Assembly (NCBI GenBank): GCA_903921665.1
Contig: CAIXQT010000019.1
Span: 1 to 36,784 of the forward strand
Length of the DNA stretch: 36,784 nt
Direction of reading: 5' to 3'
Origin: an uncultured Opitutia bacterium
GTDB lineage: Bacteria > Verrucomicrobiota > Verrucomicrobiia > Opitutales > UBA953
Part shown: in pieces, positions 1 through 7,885 of the stretch
Numbering within the stretch: position 1 is the first letter of the stretch
How the letters are laid out: each line of letters opens with the position of its first letter
Program-made: the position numbers and the translations under genes
The notes under the pieces: model-generated
What the model was told of the DNA's origin: nothing
Databases searched by the model: none
What the model saw: the letters and a program-made list of their open reading frames with translations, nothing else

Positions 1-543
1 ATCGAGCCGCACGTCCAGCGCCTCGCCAAGTCCAAGCACTCCGGTTCCGAAGCCGAGGAAAAGGAACTCCTCGTCTCCCAGCACTCCAAGCAAGAAAAGG
101 AGCGTGAGCTCGAGGACATCGTCAAGGTGCGCCTCCCCGCGGTCAAGGAAGCCATCCAGATCGCCAAGGAACATGGCGACTTGAAGGAAAATTCCGAATA
201 CAAGATGGCCCGTCAGGACCATGACACCCTCGCCGCGCGTCGCGCCGAGCTCGACGCGCTGCTGAAGAAGGCCAAGGTCACCGACTTCAAGGAAGCCAAC
301 ACGGACACCATCAGCGTCGGCTCCAGCGTGGTCCTCCGCCGCGGCTCCGACCAGACGGAGCTCGCCTACGACCTGCTCGGCGCCTGGGACGGCGAACCGG
401 AGAAGAACATCCTCTCGTACATCTCCCCGCTGGCCAAGCAGTTCCTCAACCACAAGACTGGCGAGACCTTCACGACCAACATCAACGGCAAGGCCGAGTC
501 CTGGACCGTGGTCCGCATCACCCGCTGGGTGGATAAGCGCTAA
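1..543 (+). CDS. greA: GreA/GreB-type transcript cleavage factor, C-terminal part (5' end outside window)
   Basis: The frame is open from base 1 and gives 180 residues, so the gene starts upstream of the window. The family binds in the RNA polymerase secondary channel and stimulates cleavage of backtracked RNA. The coiled-coil tip signature AKEHGDLKENSEYKMARQ lies at about residues 51-68, with the conserved acidic D and E that act at the polymerase active site. A C-terminal FKBP-like domain follows, with the family-typical SVGSSVVLRR and ISPLAKQFLNHKTGE segments. The stretch before the coiled coil is charged and continues upstream; the protein may be longer than the 158-aa E. coli GreA, but this cannot be judged here. 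A strong terminator follows the stop codon. Confidence 0.9.
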   Translation: MEPHVQRLAKSKHSGSEAEEKELLVSQHSKQEKERELEDIVKVRLPAVKEAIQIAKEHGDLKENSEYKMARQDHDTLAARRAELDALLKKAKVTDFKEANTDTISVGSSVVLRRGSDQTELAYDLLGAWDGEPEKNILSYISPLAKQFLNHKTGETFTTNINGKAESWTVVRITRWVDKR

Positions 544-567
544 GAGACCTGCCAGCAGGCCTGCGAA

Positions 568-596
568 GAAGCCCCGGTGACGGGGCTTCCTCTTTT
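568..596 (+). terminator. Rho-independent terminator after greA
   Basis: A 9-bp stem GAAGCCCCG / CGGGGCTTC with loop GTGA is followed by CTCTTTT. It sits 24 bp after the greA stop and ends before the next start. Confidence 0.9.
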
Positions 597-629
597 GACA
601 CGGACGCCGGTGCGCCCCAACCTGCCCGC

Positions 630-1568
630 ATGTCCGACCCTTGGGAAACCCTGCGCCTCATGGCCGACCCCACCAGGGCCCGCATGCTCCAGCTCCTGCA
701 GCGCGGGGAACTCGCGGTCGGCGAACTCCAGGAAATCCTCGGACTGCCTCAGTCGCGCATCTCGACGCACCTTGCGCTCCTGCGCAAAGCGAGCCTTGTC
801 AACGATCGGCGCGATGGGAAGAAATCGTTCTATGCGCTGGCACGCGACCTGCCCGCAAGCGTCGCCGGCGTCGTCGAAGCCGCCCTCGCGGCCAGCGCCC
901 GCGAACCAAAAGCCGCCGCCGACCAACGAGCCTTGCAGCGCATCGTCGAAAAACGCCGGCAGAAAGCCGAGCAACACTTCAACCTCGTCGCCGACCGGCT
1001 GGGCAAGAATTACTGTCCCGGACGTTCCTGGGAGGCGATCGGCCAGATGCTCTTCCTGCTCACCCCGAAGGTGCGTATCGCCGACCTTGGCGCCGGCGAC
1101 GGCACCCTGTCGCGCCTGCTGGCCAGACAGGCTGAAAGCGTCCACTGCGTCGATAATTCCCCCCGGATGGTCCAGGTCGGCCGTGCCCTCGCCAAGAAAG
1201 AGCACCTGCGCAACCTAACCTACGTCCTCGGCAACATCGAGAAGGTCCCCTTGCCTGACCGCAGCATCGATCTGGCCCTGCTCAGCCAGGCCCTACATCA
1301 CGCGGAGAACCCACGCCAAGCCCTGGCGGAAGCCTTCCGCATCCTCAAACCAGGGGGCCGCCTGCTGATTCTTGACCTCCGAGCGCACCGATTCGAGAAG
1401 GCGCGGGAGCTGTACGCCGACCGCTGGCTCGGCTTCAAGGAAAACGAGCTCCATGATTGGATTGAAGAAGCCGGCTTCAGCCAATCCGAGGTCCGCGTGG
1501 TGGCCAAGGAGGTCAAGGAGCCCGGCTTTGAGACGATTTTAGCGAGCGGATTAAGGCCCGGCGGCTGA
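630..1568 (+). CDS. ArsR-family regulator fused to a class I SAM-dependent methyltransferase
   Basis: The 312-residue protein has two domains. Residues 1-75 form an ArsR winged helix: MADPTRARMLQLL, then the recognition region LPQSRISTHLALLRKASLV. Residues about 145-260 form a Methyltransf_11-type Rossmann fold, with the SAM motif IADLGAGDGTLSRLLA, an acidic VDNSPRM after strand 2, and FRILKPGGRLLILDL. No metal-binding cysteine pair (ELCVCDL type) is seen in the HTH, so metal sensing is unlikely. The fusion is widespread in bacteria, often near methionine-cycle genes, but no such gene is adjacent here. The substrate is unknown. ATG 630 gives a complete HTH; no clear Shine-Dalgarno precedes it. 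Confidence 0.88.
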   Translation: MSDPWETLRLMADPTRARMLQLLQRGELAVGELQEILGLPQSRISTHLALLRKASLVNDRRDGKKSFYALARDLPASVAGVVEAALAASAREPKAAADQRALQRIVEKRRQKAEQHFNLVADRLGKNYCPGRSWEAIGQMLFLLTPKVRIADLGAGDGTLSRLLARQAESVHCVDNSPRMVQVGRALAKKEHLRNLTYVLGNIEKVPLPDRSIDLALLSQALHHAENPRQALAEAFRILKPGGRLLILDLRAHRFEKARELYADRWLGFKENELHDWIEEAGFSQSEVRVVAKEVKEPGFETILASGLRPGG

Positions 1569-1600
1569 GTTATTCACAGGAGCAGGGACTAGGGCGGCTT

Positions 1601-1618
1601 GTCTCCGATTTTGGAGAC
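1601..1618. other. Small hairpin in the 139-bp gap before the TPR gene
   Basis: A perfect 6-bp inverted repeat GTCTCC / GGAGAC has loop GATTTT. No T-tract follows (TTAAAGGG), so a terminator is doubtful. It may be a leader structure or operator for the downstream TPR-ExbBD cassette. I see no convincing -35/-10 pair in this gap. Confidence 0.35.
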
Positions 1619-1707
1619 TTAAAGGGGGCTTATTGCTTGGCAACGCTCGGGCATCTGGGCAAATTTCACGACACCCCCGACGCGGAGCCCAGCGCTCCCC
1701 TCACCCG

Positions 1708-4700
1708 ATGCTTATCCAAGAGTCCCGTACCTACAAACTGGCCAAGGCCGCACTGCTCGCCGTGCTCCTCGTCGTGACACCGCTCACCGGCTATCTGCAC
1801 GCCCAGACCAAGACGCCGTCGGCTGCCGCCGAGAAACAGGAAGACCCTCTCTCCATCCTATTCAAGTCCGCCGAGAAGGCCCTCGAAGAGAAAAAGTACA
1901 AGGACGCCCTGGCCCTGTTCGAAGAACTCGACACCAAGGCCGTCGATGTGGAAACGAAGCTGAAGGCCGTCGTGTCCTTCCGTAAATCCATCTGCCAGTT
2001 CTTCATCAAGGACTGGCCGCGGGCCGAAACGGAGCTGACCGCCTTCCTGGACAAGTTCCCCAAAGGCACCGAAGACTTCTTCGACAACGACAACCGCCGC
2101 GGCACCGCCGAACTCCTGCTGATCGAGGCTTTCTCGAAACAGGGCAAGTGGGACCTAGCCCTGGCCCGCCTCGAAAAAATCCGCACCAATACGCTCGCCC
2201 GCCCCGAAGAGCGCGTGAACGCCTTCACCCTCTCGGCCCAGATCATCGTCGACCGCGCCAAGAACTCCCCTGAAGAGGCCAAGAAAGCGGCCTTTTCCCA
2301 GGCCATCGGGCTGCTGAAGCAGGCCACTGCCGACGGTATCAGCACGCCGGAACGCCGCGAAGCCGCATACAAGCTCGTTGAGATGTACACCAAGCTCGGC
2401 CTCACCAAGGAAGCGAGCCAGCTTAAGAACGAAATCGACGCCAAGAGCAGCGGCTCGCCCGTCGAGGTCGTCCGCTCCAATTTCCAGCGCCTTGAGATCG
2501 GCGACGCGCGCTTCGCCGCCGCCGAAGCGGCCGCCGACGAAGCCTTCCGCGGCGACTTCTACCGCCAGGCGCTGACGAACTACCAAGGTACGCTGCGCCG
2601 CGCCAGCCTCACGAGCTCCTTCGGCCGGGCGATCGAAAGCAAGCAGGCCGAAGCTGACGCCCTCACCAAGAACTTCCCCAAGCCGAACCCGGAACAGGCC
2701 GCGAACATCGAGAGGGTCAAGCAGGAGGTCGCCCAGTTCAAAAAAATCCAGGAAGAATTCACCGCGAACAAGGACTACGACGCGTTCATCTCCTACCGCA
2801 TCGGCCTCTGCCTGCTCGAACTGAAGCGCCCGTGGGAGGCCCACGTCGCGTTCCTCGACATCTTCGAGAACAGCCCCGCCTTCAGCCGCATCTCCGGCGC
2901 CTACTACTACCACATCGTCTCCCTCCGTCGCATCGGACGCAATAATGAGGCCCAGGCGAAGTGTAAGGAATTCATCCAGAAGTTCCCCAAGGACGATCAG
3001 GTCTCGGCCATCGCCCTCATCCTCGGCGACATCTCGCAGGAACGCGAAGAGTTCCCGGAGGCGATCACCCATTACAAGTGGGTCCAGGCCAACGTGAAGA
3101 ACCTCACCCCGGAAGTGGCCGAGGAAATCGAATTCCGCATCGCGGCCTGCCTTTTCTCGCAGGTCGACTGGGCCCTCGCCCAGAAGGCTTTCGAGGAATT
3201 CCTCAAGAAGTACCCGACCTCTCCCGTCCGCCAGCAGGTGCTCTACATGAACGCGCTCTGCTCGTTCTTCCAAGGCAAGTACAAGGAGACCAAGGTCAGC
3301 TTCGATAAGTACGAGCAGGAGTACCCCAAGGGCCAGTTCATCCCCGACGTCCGCTACCGTCAGGCCATCGTGAAGTTCGGCATCAGCCCTCCGGACATCC
3401 CGGGCACCATCAAGCTCTGCGAAGACTGGCTCAAGGACTACTCGAAGGACCGCAGCGATGAAGTCATCGCCCAGACCCCCGAGGTCTACACCCTGATCGC
3501 CGACGCCAACATTCGACTCGCCGACGAGATCGATAAGCGAGTCAAGGCCGCCGACCTCGACGTGCGCATCAACGCCAAGACCCCGGAGAAGGCGAAGTTC
3601 GTCGAGATCCGCACCAAGTTCGAAAAGGAAAAAGAAGCCGTGACCAATAAGGCCATCGACGCCTACGAGGCCGCGGCCAAGAGCGCTCGCACCAATCCGC
3701 AGGCCCTGGAATTCGCCCTAGGCGAACTCCGCAAGCTCCTCCCGGGTCGTGGCGAACATAAGCGCATGCGAGACCTCTTCAGGGAGATCTTCGACTGGAA
3801 TCACAACGACCCGAAGGCGATGACCTACCTCTACGAAGTCATCCGCTCCACCGAACGCATGGGCGACATGCCGGAGTTCGCCGCCGAAGCCGAGAAGGTC
3901 CGCAAGAAATTCAGCGCCCAGCTCGCCGAGGCGCGCAAGGCCGTCGATACCCTCGAGCGCAAGCAGGGCGTCACCCAACCCGAGATCAACGTCGCCAAGG
4001 AATCCGTCCGCAAGCTCTCCGCCGAGCTCGAAGCCGAACTGGCCAAGGTCGAAGCCAAGCGCCAGGTCTCCATCGCCGACCAGAAGAAGCGTGCGCTGAA
4101 GATCCTCTCCGACGCCGTCTCCGAGTCGATTAATGACCGCACTCAGGAAGGCACCGAGAAACTCATCGTCTTCCTCGCCGAGAAGCTGGCCCGCAAGATC
4201 AAGCGCGTGAAGCCCGGCGCGAAGCCCGAGCCCGGCGCCTACACCAGCGCCGAGGCCGAGAAGGAACTCACCAAGCTCCTCCGTCTCGAAGAACATCGCA
4301 ATTCCCTGGTCGCCCAGGCCCGCGGCTTCTTCGCGCTCGGGCAGCTGGCCATCTTCACCCGCGAACCCGAGAAGACCGCCGCCAACTTCGCCAAGATCGC
4401 CCAGAACTTCAAGGCCGAGGAGCTCAACCCGACGATCCTCGCGATGGTCGGCGACAGCTTGATCGCCAAGGGAAACCACCAGAAGGCTGCCGAGTATTTC
4501 GGCTATATCCTCGAGCACTCCCGCGCGTCCGAGTACGCCGATTACGGCTTCGCCGGCATGGCGGAGATCAACTTCGCGCAGAAGAAGTACAAGGAAGCCC
4601 TTTCCTTCTGCAACGAAGCCATCGACAACAACATCCTGATGTCGAAGGAGCTCGACCTGCGCTTCACCCGTGCACGCAGCCTCGCCGAACTTTCGAAGTA

Positions 4701-5043
4701 CGCCGAGGCCAAGAAGGAATTCGAAGAAATCGCCAAGACCAAGGAGTGGCGCGGCGAGAAGACCGCGGCCTCCCTCTACTGGCTGGGCCTCATGGCCGAA
4801 CGCCAGGCGACCGACGAGAAGGGCTACAACGAAGCCATCGCCTACTATCGCCGCTGCTACATGACCTGGAAGAAATATGAGGTCTGGGCCGCCAAGTCCT
4901 ATTTCGCTTCGGCCAAGCTGTTCGCCACGAAGCTCAACCAGAAGGACGCCGCCAAGGTGCTCCTGAAGGAGATGCTCGAGAAGGACCGCATCAAGGACAC
5001 CCGCGAAGCCCAGGAAGCCAAAGCCTTTCTCCTCGGACTCTGA
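1708..5043 (+). CDS. Large exported TPR-repeat protein
   Basis: This 1111-residue protein begins with a Sec signal peptide. A charged N-terminus is followed by LAKAALLAVLLVVTPLTGY, with likely cleavage after LHA. A longer TTG start at 1633 would put 25 charged residues in front of the signal, so I chose ATG 1708. The mature part is almost entirely helical TPR/Sel1-like repeats (for example FEELDTKAVDVETKLKAVVS and YKEALSFCNEAIDNN). A charged coiled-coil region lies around residues 730-800. It starts a cassette: the next gene begins 5 bp after the stop, and ExbB/ExbD genes follow. A periplasmic scaffolding role beside the proton channel is inferred from this context. No catalytic motif is seen. 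Confidence 0.85.
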   Translation: MLIQESRTYKLAKAALLAVLLVVTPLTGYLHAQTKTPSAAAEKQEDPLSILFKSAEKALEEKKYKDALALFEELDTKAVDVETKLKAVVSFRKSICQFFIKDWPRAETELTAFLDKFPKGTEDFFDNDNRRGTAELLLIEAFSKQGKWDLALARLEKIRTNTLARPEERVNAFTLSAQIIVDRAKNSPEEAKKAAFSQAIGLLKQATADGISTPERREAAYKLVEMYTKLGLTKEASQLKNEIDAKSSGSPVEVVRSNFQRLEIGDARFAAAEAAADEAFRGDFYRQALTNYQGTLRRASLTSSFGRAIESKQAEADALTKNFPKPNPEQAANIERVKQEVAQFKKIQEEFTANKDYDAFISYRIGLCLLELKRPWEAHVAFLDIFENSPAFSRISGAYYYHIVSLRRIGRNNEAQAKCKEFIQKFPKDDQVSAIALILGDISQEREEFPEAITHYKWVQANVKNLTPEVAEEIEFRIAACLFSQVDWALAQKAFEEFLKKYPTSPVRQQVLYMNALCSFFQGKYKETKVSFDKYEQEYPKGQFIPDVRYRQAIVKFGISPPDIPGTIKLCEDWLKDYSKDRSDEVIAQTPEVYTLIADANIRLADEIDKRVKAADLDVRINAKTPEKAKFVEIRTKFEKEKEAVTNKAIDAYEAAAKSARTNPQALEFALGELRKLLPGRGEHKRMRDLFREIFDWNHNDPKAMTYLYEVIRSTERMGDMPEFAAEAEKVRKKFSAQLAEARKAVDTLERKQGVTQPEINVAKESVRKLSAELEAELAKVEAKRQVSIADQKKRALKILSDAVSESINDRTQEGTEKLIVFLAEKLARKIKRVKPGAKPEPGAYTSAEAEKELTKLLRLEEHRNSLVAQARGFFALGQLAIFTREPEKTAANFAKIAQNFKAEELNPTILAMVGDSLIAKGNHQKAAEYFGYILEHSRASEYADYGFAGMAEINFAQKKYKEALSFCNEAIDNNILMSKELDLRFTRARSLAELSKYAEAKKEFEEIAKTKEWRGEKTAASLYWLGLMAERQATDEKGYNEAIAYYRRCYMTWKKYEVWAAKSYFASAKLFATKLNQKDAAKVLLKEMLEKDRIKDTREAQEAKAFLLGL

Positions 5044-5048
5044 TCAAC

Positions 5049-6065
5049 ATGCGCCTCTCCCTCCTTCTTCCTGCCTTTGCCCTGTTCGCGGCTGCCTCCG
5101 CGCCGGCCCAGACCTTCGTCTTCAAGGGCGAACGCTGGGAGATCAACGATCCTTTCAAGATGGATAGCTCCATCCCACCGAAGCCAGTCGTCGACCCGAA
5201 GAAAGGCACGATCAACGTAATCAAAGGAACCATCGACCGCACGAGCAACCAAGGCGGCATCGAAGTCACGCTGACGCGCAAGCTCTCCGAAGTCACCGAG
5301 GTCATCTGGCCGACGCCCGCCCGCCTCAAGGAGGCCCAGGCCAACGTCAACCGCGGCGAGCCCGCCAAGGCCCTCGACAACATCGAAGCGGTGCTGAAGT
5401 TCTTCGAGCCCATCAAGAACGTGCCCGGCTCCTGGTGGGTCAAGGCCTCCATCGTGAAACTCGACGCCCTCGACCGGCTCGAAAACGACGCCGCCACGGC
5501 GGCCTTCCTCGATAATCTCGAGAAAGAAGAGGCCGCCAAGCTGCCAGAAGTCGCCACCCAGATTCAGCTCGCGCGGCTTATGCAGCGCGCCCGCAAGGGT
5601 GATCATGACGCCGTCGTAGCCGAATCGACCGAACTCCTGACCAAGGTCGACAGCAACGAGCTCCAGGCCCGCCTCCATATCGTCAAGGGCAACTCCCTCT
5701 TCGCTTCGAAGAAGTACGAGGCCGCGATGACCACCTACCTCCGCGTACCGGTCTTCTTCGGCTCCGAGACCGAATTCATCCCCAAGGCCCTGCTCGGTGC
5801 CGCCCGTTGCTTCCGCGGCATGGACAGCCCCGCCCTCAAGGAACAGAAGCTCGAGTCCATCTCGAACCGCTACCTCTACGACATCATCGTCTCCTTCCCG
5901 GTCTCCCGTGAGGCCGAAGAAGCCAAACGCATGCTCCCCAAGGAGGAGCGCGCCTTGGCCGAGGCCGACCAGAAGAAGATCGCCGCCGGCGGCCCCCTCC
6001 CCGAGGGCGTCATCATGGCGAAACCCAAGCTCGCCGCCGAAGAAGGCGTCGAAGCCAATAAGTGA
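5049..6065 (+). CDS. Exported helical-repeat (TPR-like) protein of the ExbBD cassette
   Basis: This 338-residue protein has a clear signal peptide (LSLLLPAFALFAAASAPAQ, cleavage near APA-QT). About 80 residues with beta-strand character follow (TFVFKGERWEI, INVIKGTIDRTSNQGGIEV). Helical repeat units come next, such as AKALDNIEAVLKFFEPI and AMTTYLRVPVFFG. The C-terminus is Ala/Glu/Lys-rich. It starts 5 bp after the large TPR gene, so the two are probably co-translated and both proteins are periplasmic. No enzyme signature is visible. I do not recognise a named family; a partner or adaptor of the following ExbB/ExbD complex is an inference from order alone. Confidence 0.8.
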   Translation: MRLSLLLPAFALFAAASAPAQTFVFKGERWEINDPFKMDSSIPPKPVVDPKKGTINVIKGTIDRTSNQGGIEVTLTRKLSEVTEVIWPTPARLKEAQANVNRGEPAKALDNIEAVLKFFEPIKNVPGSWWVKASIVKLDALDRLENDAATAAFLDNLEKEEAAKLPEVATQIQLARLMQRARKGDHDAVVAESTELLTKVDSNELQARLHIVKGNSLFASKKYEAAMTTYLRVPVFFGSETEFIPKALLGAARCFRGMDSPALKEQKLESISNRYLYDIIVSFPVSREAEEAKRMLPKEERALAEADQKKIAAGGPLPEGVIMAKPKLAAEEGVEANK

Positions 6066-6081
6066 GTCCTTGCCCCCTTCC

Positions 6082-6103
6082 AAAACCTAACCTAAAACCT
6101 AAC
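6082..6103 (+). repeat. Two direct copies of AAAACCTAAC
   Basis: The 10-mer occurs at 6082-6091 and 6094-6103 (period 12) in the 52-bp gap before exbB. It may be a leader element or regulator site, or chance low complexity. Confidence 0.4.
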
Positions 6104-6117
6104 TACACCCCATCATC

Positions 6118-6906
6118 ATGAAGATGAACCTCCGTAACTCCTCCTTCAGCGTCGTCCTCCTCGGCCTGATGACCATCGTCGCCTCGGCTCAGGAAGCCGC
6201 CGGCGGCGTCCACAAAAAGACCCTCATGGACCTGTTCATCGAAGGCGGATGGGTCATGTACCCGATCACGGCCTGCTCCGTGGCCATGATCTGGTTCATC
6301 GTCGACGGCTACATCCGTACGAGCGCCGGCAAACTCTACCCTGCTGACCACGTCACCCAGCTCCGCGAACTCTTCAAGAAGGGCGATTACATCGGCGCCT
6401 ACTCTTTCGCCAAGACCGCCGGCTCCCCGCTCGCCGACGTCGTCCGTGCCGGCGTCGCCTTCACCCCGGATGGCAAGACCATGACCGAAGAGGCCATCAT
6501 CTCTGAAATCACCCGCGTTAACGCCGAACTCAAAGGCCGCTCCTCCTACCTCTCCGTGATCGGCGTCTGCACCCCGATGATCGGCCTGGTCGGTACCGTG
6601 ACCGGCATGATGAGCGCCTTCGAAACCCTCGGCACTTCCGGCGTGGGCGACCCCTCCAAGCTCTCCGGCGCTATCGGTGAAGTGCTCGTGGCAACCGCCT
6701 CCGGCCTCTTCATCGCCATCCCGGCATTTATCTCCTACTACCTACTGGCGAACCGCATCAACAAGGGCATCCACGACATCACCGAGATCGTGACGGGCCT
6801 GTTCCGTGCCTTCCCGTACGAAGAAGTCGAAGGCCGCAAGGTCGGCGACGAAGAAATCTACGCCGGCAAGCCCGACTGGAACGCGTCCACGAACGTCCAG
6901 GCGTAA
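6118..6906 (+). CDS. exbB: MotA/TolQ/ExbB-family proton channel protein
   Basis: The 262-residue protein belongs to the channel family that uses proton-motive force to drive TonB- or TolA-like partners. It begins with a cleavable-looking signal (SVVLLGLMTIVASAQ), as in longer ExbB proteins. Three transmembrane segments follow: WVMYPITACSVAMIWFIVDG (about 41-60), the conserved glycine-rich LSVIGVCTPMIGLVGTVTGM (about 142-161), and VATASGLFIAIPAFISYYLL (about 189-208). The cytoplasmic segment after the first membrane helix has the usual length. It precedes two exbD genes by 32 bp. Whether the partner is a TonB, a TolA or something else cannot be read from the gene; no TonB or TolA gene lies next to it. 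Confidence 0.92.
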   Translation: MKMNLRNSSFSVVLLGLMTIVASAQEAAGGVHKKTLMDLFIEGGWVMYPITACSVAMIWFIVDGYIRTSAGKLYPADHVTQLRELFKKGDYIGAYSFAKTAGSPLADVVRAGVAFTPDGKTMTEEAIISEITRVNAELKGRSSYLSVIGVCTPMIGLVGTVTGMMSAFETLGTSGVGDPSKLSGAIGEVLVATASGLFIAIPAFISYYLLANRINKGIHDITEIVTGLFRAFPYEEVEGRKVGDEEIYAGKPDWNASTNVQA

Positions 6907-6938
6907 GCTCTCTCCACCCCTAACCAACGAACACAGCC

Positions 6939-7379
6939 ATGGCAGGCGGAGGAGGAGGCGGAGAAGGGGAACCGGAGTTCCAGGTCGCGCCGATGATCGA
7001 CGTGCTCCTGGTGCTGCTCATCTTCTTCATGTCCATCACCTCGTCGCAGGTGCTGAAGGTCGACAAGAACATCTCGCTGCCGGTCGCCTCGAACGGCGTA
7101 AAGCGCGACGACAAGGCCGCGGCCGGACTCATCAACATCTCCTGGGACAAGACCACGGGCCAGGCCAAGTACAAGCTGGACGACCGCGAACTCGATCCGA
7201 ACGACAAGGACGGCATCTCAAAGGAACTGGCCGACCGCAAGGGTACGAACGAGAAGTACCGCCTGCTGATCCGTGCCGACAAGGAGTGCCACGCGAAATA
7301 CATCTCCAAGGCCCTTGAATGGGGCGCCGAAGCCGGCATCGACAACATCGCCTTCTCCGGCCTCAACCACGAAGAATAA
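6939..7379 (+). CDS. exbD: ExbD/TolR-family protein 1
   Basis: The 146-residue protein has a short glycine-rich cytoplasmic N-terminus (MAGGGGGG). The ExbD motif FQVAPMIDVLLVLLIFFMSI follows, and its Asp within the single membrane helix is the proton-carrying residue of the family. The periplasmic domain (about 50-146) ends in the family fold (YRLLIRADKECHAKYISKAL). A second exbD starts 3 bp after the stop. Paired ExbD paralogues after one ExbB are common in phyla outside Proteobacteria and probably form mixed dimers; this is inference. Confidence 0.92.
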   Translation: MAGGGGGGEGEPEFQVAPMIDVLLVLLIFFMSITSSQVLKVDKNISLPVASNGVKRDDKAAAGLINISWDKTTGQAKYKLDDRELDPNDKDGISKELADRKGTNEKYRLLIRADKECHAKYISKALEWGAEAGIDNIAFSGLNHEE

Positions 7380-7382
7380 GCC

Positions 7383-7826
7383 ATGAAACAGCGCGAAGAA
7401 CAACCCGAAGCCGCCCCCGGCTTCCAGATCGCCCCGATGATCGACGTGGTCTTCGTGATCATGCTCTTCTTCATGGTCATGGCCGGCGCCGTGAAGGTCG
7501 AACACGAGCTGAAGACCACCCTGCCTGGCAACGCCGAGACGGCCAAGGAAACCGAACTGCCGGACGAGGTCACGATCGGCATCAGTGAGTCGGGCGAAGT
7601 CACCCTCAATGAGGATTCCGTCGGTGCACCTGGCGACAAGCTGCTCGAAAACCTCTTCAACCAGATGAAGCAGATGGGCCAGGCCGCCGAACAGTCCAAG
7701 ACGAAGCTCCTCATCACGGTACAGGCCGAAGAGAACGCCCGCTACGACCGAGTGATCAACGTCCTCGACTGCCTCGCCAAGGCGAACATCTCGAACGTCA
7801 CGTTCGCGGTGTCCGACACGGAATAA
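7383..7826 (+). CDS. exbD: ExbD/TolR-family protein 2
   Basis: The 147-residue protein has the same architecture as its neighbour: acidic N-terminus, FQIAPMIDVVFVIMLFFMVM membrane helix with the key Asp, and a periplasmic domain (residues about 45-147) that includes TKLLITVQAEENARYDRVIN. It diverges strongly from the first copy outside the membrane helix, and the periplasmic half carries an inserted loop (NLFNQMKQMGQAAEQ). It is the last gene of the TPR-ExbBD cassette and is followed by a terminator. Confidence 0.92.
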   Translation: MKQREEQPEAAPGFQIAPMIDVVFVIMLFFMVMAGAVKVEHELKTTLPGNAETAKETELPDEVTIGISESGEVTLNEDSVGAPGDKLLENLFNQMKQMGQAAEQSKTKLLITVQAEENARYDRVINVLDCLAKANISNVTFAVSDTE

Positions 7827-7849
7827 GCGCTCCGCGAGGACCGCCTACG

Positions 7850-7875
7850 AAGGCCGCCTACCAGGCGGCCTTTTT
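7850..7875 (+). terminator. Terminator of the TPR-ExbBD cassette
   Basis: Stem AAGGCCGCC / GGCGGCCTT with loop TACCA is followed by a T-tract. It lies between convergent exbD and thrC. The - strand side has only two Ts after the stem, so it acts mainly on the + strand. Confidence 0.9.
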
Positions 7876-7885
7876 CGTACCCCGC

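Noticed and set aside
1561..1707. A promoter for the TPR cassette from TTGTCT/TTAAAG-type hexamers
   Set aside because: Spacing is 14 bp or other combinations are poor; not strong enough to list.
2155..3273. 372-codon - strand frame inside the large TPR gene
   Set aside because: The + strand frame has a signal peptide and repeats; the antisense frame is a composition shadow.
4899..6083. 394-codon - strand frame across the TPR and second repeat genes
   Set aside because: It overlaps two supported genes, and its low-complexity Gly/Leu/Asp composition fits an antisense shadow.
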